This document shows, in pieces, positions 1 to 11,654 of a DNA stretch of 64,000 nucleotides. Made by a program: the position numbers and the translations under genes. Each line of letters starts with the position of its first letter. The first letter of the stretch is position 1. Origin of the DNA: Prunella strophiata (Eukaryota; Chordata; Aves; Passeriformes; Prunellidae); assembly GCA_036583965.1 (NCBI GenBank), contig JAZBQD010000001.1:22987569-23051568 (forward strand). The letters are read 5' to 3'. The notes below the pieces were generated by a model. That model ran no database searches and had not been told where the DNA came from. It was given only the letters and a program-made list of their open reading frames with translations.

Positions 1-44
1 ATCCAAAAGATAAAAAGTTGCCCTCTGGAAAAAACAGAGCCATG
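1..44 (+). other. Possible 3' end of a protein-coding exon, cut by the window edge
   Basis: The first 44 bases end in ATG followed at once by GTAAGT (45-50), a full match to the vertebrate 5' splice consensus. Two of the three forward frames are open across this piece: frame 1 reads IQKIKSCPLEKTEP and frame 3 reads PKDKKLPSGKNRAM; frame 2 has a stop. The lysine-rich frame 3 looks the more protein-like, but 14 residues are too few to name a gene. If real, everything downstream would be + strand intron. A chance GTAAGT is quite possible in 64 kb. Confidence 0.35.
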
Positions 45-50
45 GTAAGT

Positions 51-3000
51 ACTCTACTACATTATCTGCAAATTTATCAATGAATACAGATTGGTTATTC
101 CTTTTCATTACCACCCTTTCTGTGTTTTGCATGTTTTGCTCCTCCCGAGGGACTGCATGGGAATAGCATGTTGACTATAAGTATGAATTAAATGTTTGTG
201 TAAAAGAAGAACCATTAAAATGTAATCCTGGGCAGGATGTGCCTGTCAGCAGGAAGCTTCCTAAAATACCCTGTGTTTTAAGGGTGGAATTTTAGAGTAG
301 GAGGGAAGTGTAGAATTGCTATTTACCTGTCTGATGCTGCTTTTGACACAGATGATGAGCCAGCTTCATTTGACTGTCACCTCCTTAGGAGGCAGAATTC
401 CTCGGCCCACACTTTGCTTCGCATTGACTACTTCTTTATTTACTCTTTGTGTCTTTGCATTTTATCTGGACTGTGCATTTTCAGTGAAGCTCCAGTTAAA
501 GACAGGCTTCTCAGTCATGGCATTGTAGGAGGGCCCACAGAGCCTCCCACACAGTGCCTTCCTCAAAGAGAGATAGGGATGTCTGTTTCTTTGAAGAAGC
601 ACTTTTGAAACAAAAGGGATTCCCCTATGCCTCTGACAATTTTTTTCCCACCACACATGTACAGAGCCATCAAACTGATGGGCCTCCTTCCATTTTTCAG
701 ATTTTTCAGAATAACCAGATTTTAGGATTTCCCTCTGGATGTGCTGTGTCTCTTTGGGTTGCCTCTGGGGAATGCCTGAGAGGAGCTGTGGGCAAGGCAG
801 TGGGTGAAGGAGGGCTTTGACAACCGGGGCCGAAGCAATCTCAGTCAGAGGACTGGGAGGTTCAGGACTGTGAAATCTTGGAGAAGGTGTAAACTAAATC
901 AAAACCTTTTCCAGTTGCCTTTACCCCTTTTGTGTCTATTTGGATTTTGCCTTCTCAAGGTCTTCAGTGACCTTTTCCTTTATTGCTGACATGTGGTCAG
1001 CAATAAGAACCAAAGGAGCAAGTCATTAAAACGCACTGAAAACTTGCAATTACAATGCCTTGGCATGAGAATTTTGTCTCTGAAAAAACTTGAGCACAGC
1101 TTAGAAATCAGCAACCACAGTTTGGCATTTTTCTTAGCTACCAGAGCAACTGACAGAATTTGAAATCAGTCAGATTTGCAGGGAGGAAAAAAATGGTGAG
1201 TTAAAAAACAAGAACATAGCAAGACCATGTCTGAATAAATTTCCAGTCGTCTGTACATAGACCATTTATTGAGAAAGATAAGAGAAACTAAATTTTCATA
1301 ATCCTGATTACATGCAGAGGATTGACCCAGATGCATGATTTTAGCTGTATTTATTATATTTAAACACAATGGATGCCTTCACATGTGTTTACTGAAATGA
1401 GGATCCACAACCACTTAAATGCCTCTTAAATATTCCTGTTTAAAAAAGGAACTATTGGATTCATGCATACTAAGAAGTAATGTATATGGCTGTGGTGTTC
1501 TAGAATTAATTAGGTCTCTGATTTTAGTTTTAGAATCAAGAAGATATTTTCTCATTGCTTGCAGAATAAAATAGTTAAATCCTCTGCTTAGATCTGAAAG
1601 TAGTTTTGCCCACAGCAATCAAACTAATATTTTCTTTATAGCTCATTCTCTCTGTAAGCCTTATGCTGATTTCATTAGGCTTTAGATCAGGTTCCAAGTA
1701 ACTAATTATATTTATAGTGTGATTTCTTTGCTCGGAACAACTAATTTAGTTGAAGGAGTTGGTGGGAATGGTGAAAGGTTAAGTAGTATTCCTTTGCATT
1801 GCTTTGTCCAGGTGCAAGATACCAGGAAAACTGTATTTGTGTTTATAAGCCCTTAGTATTAAGCTGAGCAGCAATCTTCCTGTTTTCAGTATTTTGTGAG
1901 AGCATAGTGATGAGCAGTTGATATACTTTTTCTTTTATATTGAGTAGGGCTGATATATTTTTGGTATAAAAAAATAGGGTCAAAAGAACTGGCCATCTGA
2001 AAGTGATGAGAAGTCAAAATGTGAGGATTTCCATGTTTTTCAGGTATTGCTACAAATCTCTTCCTAACATTTCTTAATACATTTCTCTCATACAGGTCTA
2101 TTGTAAAGCCATCACCCTCCCTTTCATCACTTTCCCACTCATGCCACAAATCCCTTCTCACCCACAACCCACAGGCCTGCCCCTATTTCCTCGACTCAGA
2201 CCTGCTGCTGCACTCATGCTCCTCTTTGAAAGGGCCTGCACTGCAACTGTGCTTCTGTTACTGCCTTCCTAAACACTGCCACAGGCAGCTGAATAATGCT
2301 TCTCTCAGCTGGCCCTATCCACAAGTGTAAAAGACCCTTTCAGCTTTGGTTTTGGGGATTTAAAAAGTTTGGACAAAAGTAGGTTTGTTTAGCAGCTTTA
2401 CTTTGCTAAAGCTCTGTTTCTCTGGGCAGTAAATTGCTTTCCTTGCCCTTTAGAAATCGACACATTTTCAACATACAGTGAACCTCACACATCCAGAGTG
2501 CTCAGTCAAAAATTTTCTGGTTTCTTTTGTTTTTCCTCTCTGAGACTGTAATGCAAAGAAATAGGCCCATTTCAAGTTGACTTTCTGACAAAAGGTCTGG
2601 TATTTGACACAACCCTGTAGACTACAAAGCTGTGTTGGGTCATTAAATGCTGGATCTTGTTAACATTCTAGTGGAAGCCTGCAGAATTTTGAAGGCCTGA
2701 GCCATAACATCATGCTCTAATCTAAAATTTACTGAGAACCTTGAGTTACCTTTTTTTTTTTTTTCCTGCTGTGTTTCCATTCCTGAGAAAAGCAAGAGCT
2801 GCAAGACTGACTTATATATACTCATTCAATTAATCAAGTGAGAGTGAATCAAACCTTTCTAGGCAATTTTGTTTGAAGTGTCTGCACTCTTCTCTGTATT
2901 GCATGAGGTGCCAACACCAGTGGGAGTTTGCCTGAGGTAAGAGCTGTGGGTTTGGATGTATTCTTCCATTTTTATTAAGCCTTACACTCACAGGAATTTT

Positions 3001-3373
3001 GTGCTTTTTAATCTTGTAACTGTACAGAACTTATCTGGGTATGGAGGAAGATAACTTACTGAATTGCTTTAATTATTCTCATAACTGGTCACATTAGGTT
3101 TTATGAGCCAGTCACACTTAAAAAATTCCAAACCCACTTTTATAGCAAGAAGATATTTAACTGAAATCCTTATGCCATACATCTAACCAGTAATAAACCA
3201 ATGGCTCAGCTGAGCTACCAAGATAAATCAGTACTACAGGCTTCTTCCCAGTTGGTCCTTAATGTCATTGTATCCATTTAAGCATTTTAATTTCCTTTTC
3301 TGCCTTTATTATCTGTATGGCTTTCTTTGAAATACTTTATATGGAATGACTTCTAGCAAAAAAGCAAGTTGTC
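51..3373. other. Unannotated AT-rich DNA, no gene recognised
   Basis: I see no recognisable exon, RNA gene or transposon in this stretch. Open frames on both strands are under 100 codons and overlap each other in several frames, as chance frames do. A 14-base T run occupies 2751-2764. A donor-like GAGGTAAGAG occurs near 2935, but no convincing acceptor or open exon precedes it. If the piece at 1-44 is an exon, this would be the start of its downstream intron. Confidence 0.5.
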
Positions 3374-3389
3374 AAAAAAAAAAAAAAAA
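3374..3389. repeat. A16 homopolymer run
   Basis: Sixteen consecutive A residues lie in AT-rich sequence. No polyadenylation signal is seen close upstream and no target-site duplication was found, so this is best called a simple repeat and not a retrocopy tail. Confidence 0.9.
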
Positions 3390-3867
3390 TTCCAGTTAAG
3401 CACGTTAAATATTTATTGCTCTTAATATTCAGAGTATAGCTGCAGAATTGAGCAGTATTTATTTGCAGTGCAGTAGCACTGAGATTTCCCATGCTGGTAA
3501 ACATAATACAAGACAATCTTACACCCCCTGTCGCCTTTCAAAACAGGAAAAGGGATTGAAAGTGAGACCAGGACATGAAGAAGCCAACAGCATTTTGGAA
3601 AGGTCTTGTGGCAAGTACTATGCAATGCATTAATTTGTGAATACAATTAATTATTCAGTTAAGCAGGACTTGTATGCTACTTCACATAATCAAAATTAGA
3701 TCCAGTAACATCTGATATCTTGGCATAAGAGTCTACTAAAAAGATGGTAATACGACAAAGCTGTCTCCCTTTTATTTGTATACATGTAAGGTACAAACAA
3801 ATTGAAAGAAGAGACCTGTTTAGTCTGTACCAGGTTCTACACGATAACAGTCATATTCTACACAAGA

Positions 3868-3935
3868 AGAGTCATAGATTATTACACTGAAAGTTTTGAA
3901 TTAGCACCTCAGACCATCTATTTCTAGGAGCTCTA
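3868..3935 (-). mobile_element. Possible decayed CR1 3' end
   Basis: The stretch beginning GTCATAGATTATTACACTGA and continuing to CAGACCATCTATTTCTAG follows the order of the reversed 3' terminus of bird CR1 elements: CATAGAATCA, then a GGTTGGA/ACCTC block, then GATCATCTAGTTC. Many positions differ and the 8-bp terminal repeats are not preserved. If correct, it is an old copy on the minus strand, truncated to its last ~70 bases. Chance similarity cannot be excluded by eye. Confidence 0.3.
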
Positions 3936-6900
3936 AATTCTTTGGAATGAGTTTTTTCAGGACAGGTTAATACTTGAAATGTTTTGTTGCAGTCTTTTAG
4001 CTAGTACTTCTTCCTGTACTGGTTCTCAGAATTCATCATTTAGCTTCTAAAGGGTCATCTAACTCTCATGAGATGGAGTTTTACTCTGGGTAAATAACTT
4101 GTTTGCTATAAAGAGTAATGCTCAAAATCATGAGTTGAATCTTTCAGTTAAGTGAGTGGGGGCATGGATATTCAAGGCAGACATAGGACAACATGAGCAG
4201 ATCCCATCTGAAATTTTACTAGAATGGGAAATGCATCTAGTTGGATGAATACAATTAGGTCTCTCTCAGCTTCAAACACAGCAGTGAAAAGACAGTTCAG
4301 TGTTTTATTTCCTGTCAGTTAAAAGCACAATATGGAATAAGGGCCAAATATGAGTACCAAATTTTCATATGAACATGTTAACTACTGGTGTAAAGCTGAA
4401 AATAAAGCTTCTGTCTGCATCAGTAGAGGCATATTCTCTGGTGTTCCAGAGTGAAACCATCTTAGATTTGTAGATCTAGGACATGAACCCCTAGAGACAT
4501 CTCTGCATACCTCCTGCAAAGCCACAAAAGTGTGTTTTAAGGAAAAATGAACAGACCAAGTGCATGCCCATGCACCTGACACCCTGCTGCTCAAATCAGA
4601 GCAAGGTTTTAAATAAATTGGGCTGATTTTTCCCAACTGTAGTGGGGAATAATGTTTCTGTTCCCTACACAGGCCATCATCTTTTGGTAAAAAGCCCTTG
4701 TGCAGAGTATATGTTAATCCATGCATGTTAAAGAATGAGACGACTTGCAGTATAAATACCCAAAGCATTCATATCAGTTACAGACACCGGAATACTTTTG
4801 ATGGATCTAATATTCAGCCTTTGGCTGGAAGGCAATTTTAAAAGAAGCAACTAGTTAAACTTGAGATACTTCTATTTCCTCATAAGATTTACTTCTCCTC
4901 CTTAATCTGTAACTCCATAGTGAGTTTCTCTAACCATCAATACGACAGTACAGCAATATTGCCTCATCAGTCATGATTTACTTAATGTTTTCTGAATTTA
5001 GTAATATTTGATTAAAATTTAATGTGAACATATCATATCATGCCACATATATTATTGCATCCATTAATCAGGTAACCATAATAATGAAATGTCGGAAGAT
5101 TGGATGAAAAAGGAGCTGAAGTCTTTGATATATGTTTGGCATGGGTTTGTGAGTGATTAACGAAAAGATATCCAGTCAATTGTGTAAAGCTTCATTAATA
5201 TATATTTACAATCATCTGTGTACTGTATCATCAGATATTTTTAACCTTAGTTAAACTTGATTTTTTAATTTACTGCATGACACTAAATATTAATAATCCT
5301 GAAAAATATGTAGTATTCTATTAACTCTCATAATGCCAGAATGATTCATAATGTGTCCTAATGCTTTTGTAGCAAACTATGTACTAAAAATATGGTCAGA
5401 GTTAATGGATCAATTTTGTTAAAGGTGGAATAACAAATGCTTTATGCATGGCTCTATAAACCTCAAATTACACAATCTTATTAAAATAAATGTAAGTTGG
5501 TATTTCCATCTACTTTTTTAATATGCAAAGTTATATATGATCTAATCTAGCAAAGCACCTACTCCATTGTGGTAGAGAAGATATTGACAACAGTAACACC
5601 TGAGTTCATACTCATAAGTATTTTGTTAAACATATGAAGACTTTCTAGATTAAAAAAACCAAAATCCAAACTAAAGTTGAAATCCTTAGGCTTCAGCTCA
5701 AGAAGCAGGATTATGACATGTTCTCCAGGTAAACTTTGAGAAATGTGTCATTGTTTTCTTGCTATTTGTGAAAAGGAACAATTAAAACAGTAATCCTACA
5801 GCCTGGATCCATGTAGGAAGTTCTTTATTGTGCGATGGATCTTTTCAGGGCTGTTTGTCATGGCAGGAGTGCACACGTGGCTCATGAGTGGTGTGTGTTC
5901 TTGCACTCAGGGCTGGACACAGCACAGATCAGAGCACACATGCCTTGTTGGTAACAATGCTGATGTTCCCAATGGCTTGCAGTGTATTCATTGTATACAA
6001 CATGGAAGCACATTTGCAGGGTGTCCTGGAGGTACCTGTTGAAAAGCTGCAGCTGTTATACATCTGATATTTGTCTCATATCTTCTCTCACTTTTGGTAA
6101 GAATTCAATTTATTTAGTTTTCATATATTGATTACTGTGAATCACAGAAAACACAATCGTTTTTTTCACTGCAGCTGCAGGTAGCTAAGTACATCTTTAC
6201 ACTACAACAACTTCAGAAAACAGATCTCTTTAGAATAGTTTCAGAACAGTGTTGCCGTTCATCTTTTAAAATGGCCTGTGATTTTGAAGTATGTTTGGTT
6301 AGAACCTGGATGCTGATCCCTAAATTGAAATATTGCCTCTTTTGAAGGCTGCTTGCAGATCACTGTTGTGTGGTGTTGATCTGTATAAGCACTGTGCAGT
6401 ATATTGGCATCCAGTTTATATTTTTATCCCACAGTGTCTTGTCTTCAGCTGATTTAAGGATGCTTTCTTCAGTAGTGTCTAGTGGGCAAAAGCTGATAGC
6501 AGTGTTTGGGTACTTGGGTAACAGCTTAGTTCTGAGCAAGGTGGATGAGTGTGCCCATCAATCTACTGATAAAGGGCATTAAAAACTGTCAGGCTGGGAT
6601 CTTCTAAACTAAATTCAGCCAAAATAGGCCTATGTAGCTGCATCTGGTACCTGGTCTGCTAAGAAATGTGAAACTATGAATTGAAGGAAAAATTGAGGCT
6701 GGTTGCTACAAAGTTAGTATTTGTTAACAGTCTCACTGAATGCTATACAGAGCCTACTTACTTGGAGATTGACAGAGACATAAGTAAAATAATTATTATT
6801 CCACCTAAATATAAAATGATCCACCTGTGCTGGCCCTGGTTATTAAATTAATATTTTTAATACATGCTTTATAAAAAAAAATGATGTGAGTGTACAGGCT

Positions 6901-9600
6901 CTGTATCATGTCGCATTACTTATTTTACACCACCTAGGTCACATACTGCCTTTGGCACCAATAGGTCTCAGCATATATCTTGAGTGTGCAGACTGGTGAT
7001 GAAGAAAAACACATTGTATACTTTTGTTATGTACCTATGAAGAAGAACTAAGAAGACACAGGGTGCAGAATTCTTTCTTGGGCTTAGGTGGACTTTTGAA
7101 AATGAATTTGCTTCTGAGCTTCTGTCAGTGAGAGTAACCATAACTCATTTTCTGTGGCTGTTAATCCTGCTTGTGAGGGGGTAGGGATAGTAATTTTCTT
7201 TGTAGTTGAAGGCAGGAACAGCATCATAACAAATAATGACTTTAGGATAAGCCTGAATGGATGAAGTGCAATTGCAGTTGTCCTTCAAAATTAAGAACAG
7301 TAGGACAAAAAAAAAAAAATACAGAAAATATGATCTAAACTAATATTACTTTCAGCTTTTGTTGAGTACTCTCTAGCCTAGGACCTGTCAAGGCTTGCAA
7401 ATGCTAAGGCAATGGATGTTGAAACATCTATGTTAAGCAGTTATTTATTCACTCTTTTACAGGTGGGAAAATCAGAAATATAGGATACAAGTGTCCCTTG
7501 TACAGGTAGCAGTAATAGAATAGGGGGTTGTACCCCAGAGACCTGTGGCTGATTTTAGACACTGCAGTTCATCACTGAAACAGCACATTGAATATAAAAT
7601 ACATTCCCAATCTTTTCAGTAAAGCAAGCTTTTTTCCTACACTTTCACAGATTGCATAGAGGAGAAAACCCATCAGAGATTTGGTGATTTTAAACAGTGT
7701 TTCCTCTTTTCATCTTTAGTTACAGCTGGGCAAATGGTGTCAAGTGTAGGTATCGAAAGCCACGGATGGGAACTCCTAAGAGTCTGTAGAAAGATTCTAT
7801 TTTGGTAATTCTTTTTGATGAAAGGCATGAGAAGAAGTCTTTGGGAATGTGACAATTGCTGCAGTGCACAAAGTTATTTCCTCCTAGTGGCATCTGTTTT
7901 TCAGGGGAGAAAAATGCTGAGATTATGCTACAGCCTGAAGCTCTAGCATGTTGATGAGGTAGAAGGAGTCCAAATAAATTAACTGTTGTCAGACTCTGAT
8001 TCCAGTGACTGGGATTTTATGTGGTTGGGGAAAAAATGGTCTTACATATTTGGAAAAGTGTAGTCTGCTTTGGCAAGAAGGAAAGTGAGCAGATCAGAGC
8101 CTGTTTCTCATGTCATTGAAGTGTTTGAGGACTTGCCTTCTGCTGAGATGGGAGAGAACTTTCTGCAAAATTAAAAGTGTTTGTTACATATATCTAAAAT
8201 GTGTAGCCCTGTTCTTGATGTAAGATTTGCATGACTTCAATCTGCTCTTCTGGCCTAGGGAGGTCTGCCTCTAGCAGTTAAAGGACGGTTTTTTTCAGGA
8301 ATGAACTCTGACAGTTCCTTGAGTTTATGTTGTTGAATTATGTAAATATTGATGTGGGACTTGAGGAGAAAGAACAATGTGAATTTGCTAGTGCTAATGT
8401 TCCTTACCCTGTCTTTCTGCAGCTGTCTCTGATATGATGACTGAAGTATTGCAAATACTTTAAGTTGCTCCTTAATATTATGGTTGCAAAAAAGGGAGGG
8501 GGATTGTTTGCAGCTGACTGCATCTTGGAATTTGAAAATTTTTTGCTCGTCTTCATGCTTCTGTATTTTTATATTCATATCCAGTGTCTCTTTGATGGGC
8601 TTATGAGAATGATGGGGAAATCTTACACTAAGATTTGGATATGAAGATGAACTCAGAGTTTGGAATTTTGGTTTTTCTGGACTTGGACCTTTTCAGCATG
8701 GTATTGGAGAACTTAGTGGTGCTTTAAGCACAGGTTCTCCTCACTCTTGCAACTAACTGGGAGAGGAACCGCATGCATCATAGGTCTTTGTGCACAGCAT
8801 AGTTAGGGCTTTAGGTAGGTACTGTAGAGGTTGTACTTTAGTACATGAACTACTGTACTTTAGTTTGTTTATGTGAAAATGAGGGTGCTACTCCGTGTAA
8901 ATCAGGGAGACCAAGGTGATGGAAGGTTTTTTAGCAGAGAGTGATTTAGTTGGGATAACTGGGAGATAACAATTCATGCTGCACACGGAGAGCCAGCCAT
9001 TGAGAAATTTCTCTCTTCTGTATAAACACACAGCCACTCAGTAGAGATTCGTTTGTGCAGCACTGAGCTGAGTTACAGTACCTGAGATTTCAAATGACAA
9101 AAGAATCTTGCTGTCAGACTCCCTCTGCTGAGCTGCTGATACAAAGGGCTGTGGGAGGCGAGTAGGAACACCAAAGCGTCTCCAATTGTTCTCAGATAGC
9201 TCTTCACAGAAAGGTCTTCCCAGAGTTTGCTGCATAGAAAGCACAACCCACACATCATTGTTACTCATTCGTTCAGTTTGAGAGGCTTGTTTTTCACAGA
9301 TGTGCTCTTCCTGTTTGGCATTTGTAACTGAGGATTGTTGTTAATTGTAGAAAAGTGTCATCCAACTATAAACTGAGATTTTCAGCTGATTCATGAACAC
9401 CTTTGTTAACTACAGCATAAAAAGGAATATGGTTGAGTGTGGAATGTAGGTTAAGCTATTTCTACCCCAGTATATTATACTACTCGGGAAGGGTGAAAAA
9501 GAAATCTTAATTAACAGCTATGCAAAAATTCCCTCCCCACTTTATATCAAATACAATTAGTAAAGCAGTTAGAAGATAGAGTTAATTTCTCTATGTTAGC
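3936..9600. other. AT-rich noncoding stretch with one very AT-rich block
   Basis: No gene is recognised. The longest open frame is 128 codons on the minus strand (4382-4768), with no domain I can name. The block at about 4960-5510 is especially AT-rich, with many TAAT and ATTA cores and almost no CpG, which is a common look for conserved noncoding DNA; conservation itself cannot be seen here. A short direct repeat, TGTACTTTAGT, occurs twice near 8833-8868. An A run of about 12 bases lies near 7308. Confidence 0.45.
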
Positions 9601-11609
9601 CTGTATTATTCATATATAGAGATGTGTATATATATGGATTTTAAAATAATTAACCAAAAGTGCTGTACATGGTAAGTAAAGTAAACAATCAGTATGTTTT
9701 AGTAAAGCTTTCATGTCAGAAAATAGGCCAGACATGCTAAGAAAGGCAGTAAAACTTGGGGGAAGAGGAGAAAATTACTTATCTCAGAATAATGGGACCA
9801 GGACCATTCATGTCTGTATAACAGATAATTTGTGGAGCTTGGAAGTTTTTATTTCTACGTTAATGCTACAGCCAAATAGGATAATCACAGATAAGTAGCT
9901 GTTTATTGTTGTTCCAGGGAATAATGATCAGATGTGTGTTATTTCTGCCCAAGTTTTCTTCATATATGCTTATCATCTCATGTCTAGCTTTAGAAAAAAT
10001 GTCTAGATGAAAAAAATAGTTAAAATGCCTTTTGAAAGTGATTTAAAAATAGTTCTTCATACTAAAGTGCAACTGTGAAAACACTTCTGAATTGAAAAAG
10101 CAGCTTCCTTTTGGCATATGGATTAAATGTGCTCTCTCCTAGTCACATCTGTATTTGGCTGGGTGCTCCATCTCTAGGAATTTACACTCTTTGAAAACAA
10201 CATTAGGTGTGAATCTGGCTGCTTGTCAGAAGGCTATCCTTGCTTAGGCTTCCTTACAGCAGTGAGTTTTTAAAAAGTAAGGACATTTTTTAACGCATAA
10301 GTATTCTCCTAAAAAATTGATAAGCACATAGAAACTGTTAACTTTTAAAACAAAAAGGATAAATAACAGCATTTGCCAATACATTTTTCAGCAGAGTGAG
10401 AACCCAACACATATCTCTTGAAAGCTGGTTTACTAAATTAAGTGTAAAATAACTATTCTGAATTATCTGGTTGTCTTTTCATTCTCAAGGTTGTGTTTTA
10501 CTGTTGCAAGATTTTTTTTAAACCTACAATCAAGGATCTGATTTCTGGTACCTGAGCACTGGCAGCACATTGGAGAGAAATATCCAAAGGGGAATCAAAT
10601 TTATTCACTCTGTAAATTACAGCTGTATTTAACATTGAGTGTTCTGGTATTCTTGGAAGTCTTCCTTTTCAGTGAATTTAGGACTAAAATGCCAGCAAAT
10701 CAGTTTTAGTGGTGTTGATATGATATGTGTTCAGTTGAAAAGAATGAGTGGAAGAGGGAAGAGACATCTGGATGGTGTTACTTCTGTGAAGAAAATATAT
10801 ATCCTCCATCATAAGGCAGAATGAAGCACCAGAGTTGCTTCTTTCTTTCTGATGCTATGCAAATTGTGGTTGTCCTCAGCACATTCAATTTCTGTTCTGA
10901 GACATGATTTTTAAGATCTCTTCACTATTAGATCCAGACATTCCACACAATGTTGCTCCCCTTCAGGATTCTGAATTTGACTTGGCTTAGGCTGAGATTT
11001 ACAGGGGTGGGGGCTGTATCTTCCTGGCAGCTGCCCCCAGCTAGTGACCTCCTGTCTATCCTGGGCAAGAAGGGCACTAGCAATGTGCCTTTCCAGTCAG
11101 CCCTCCATTACCCAAGGGGAGGTATAGTAGTTGTGCTTCCTTCCCAAGTGTCCATAATGTCTGTCTGAGTCTCATACCAGTGTAGTGTAAGGAAATAATC
11201 CAGGTGTGCTCTCATGCCTTCAGCCTACAGACAGGATGGCCATGGGACTCCTCACCCTTAGATCAAAACATGAGAACTCTCTTTACATTAGCTTTTCTCA
11301 CAACAACTTTGCCAAATGTGCAGAGCAACAGGGAGCCCTGAAGCAGCCTGTCTCCTCATCCCTTTCCAAAGCCACCTCCTTAAAGGATCACCTCATAATG
11401 GGGACTGATTGCCTGTTTGATCTTGGTGAGCCTCAGTTTCACACTAAACCACACAGATGCCTCAGGGGCCACCACAGAAGCACGGGTGATGAGGGGATAT
11501 TAGTGTATACCTGCATTCCTGCACAGTATCTGCTCTATAGTAAAACACCTTAAATAACCCTTGGAAAGTTATTCTGGCTGTATTAAAAAGTGGTAGCTTA
11601 GCAACTGTG

Positions 11610-11611
<2 letters not shown>
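9601..11611. other. Noncoding stretch, nothing recognised
   Basis: The stretch holds a short TA-rich segment near 9612-9636. It also has a 115-codon + strand frame at 11206-11553, which starts at a non-ATG codon and has no recognisable motif. The part from about 10950 to 11530 is richer in GC than its surroundings but has almost no CpG. I see no splice-site pair that would frame an exon. Confidence 0.45.

Positions 11612-11649
<38 letters not shown>
11612..11649. repeat. Long poly-T tract (38 T)
   Basis: Thirty-eight uninterrupted T residues make this the longest homopolymer in the window. Read on the minus strand it is a poly-A run, and AATAAA lies about 38 bases upstream of it on that strand (TTTATT in + near 11687-11692), so a minus-strand processed retrocopy tail is conceivable. 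The flanking sequence to the right shows no protein-like frame, and I found no target-site duplication. An expanded mononucleotide repeat is the simpler reading. Confidence 0.9.

Positions 11650-11654
<5 letters not shown>

Noticed and set aside
4382..4768. 128-codon minus-strand frame
   Set aside because: It starts at ATG but resembles no family. Neither flank offers a promoter, acceptor or continuation in another frame.
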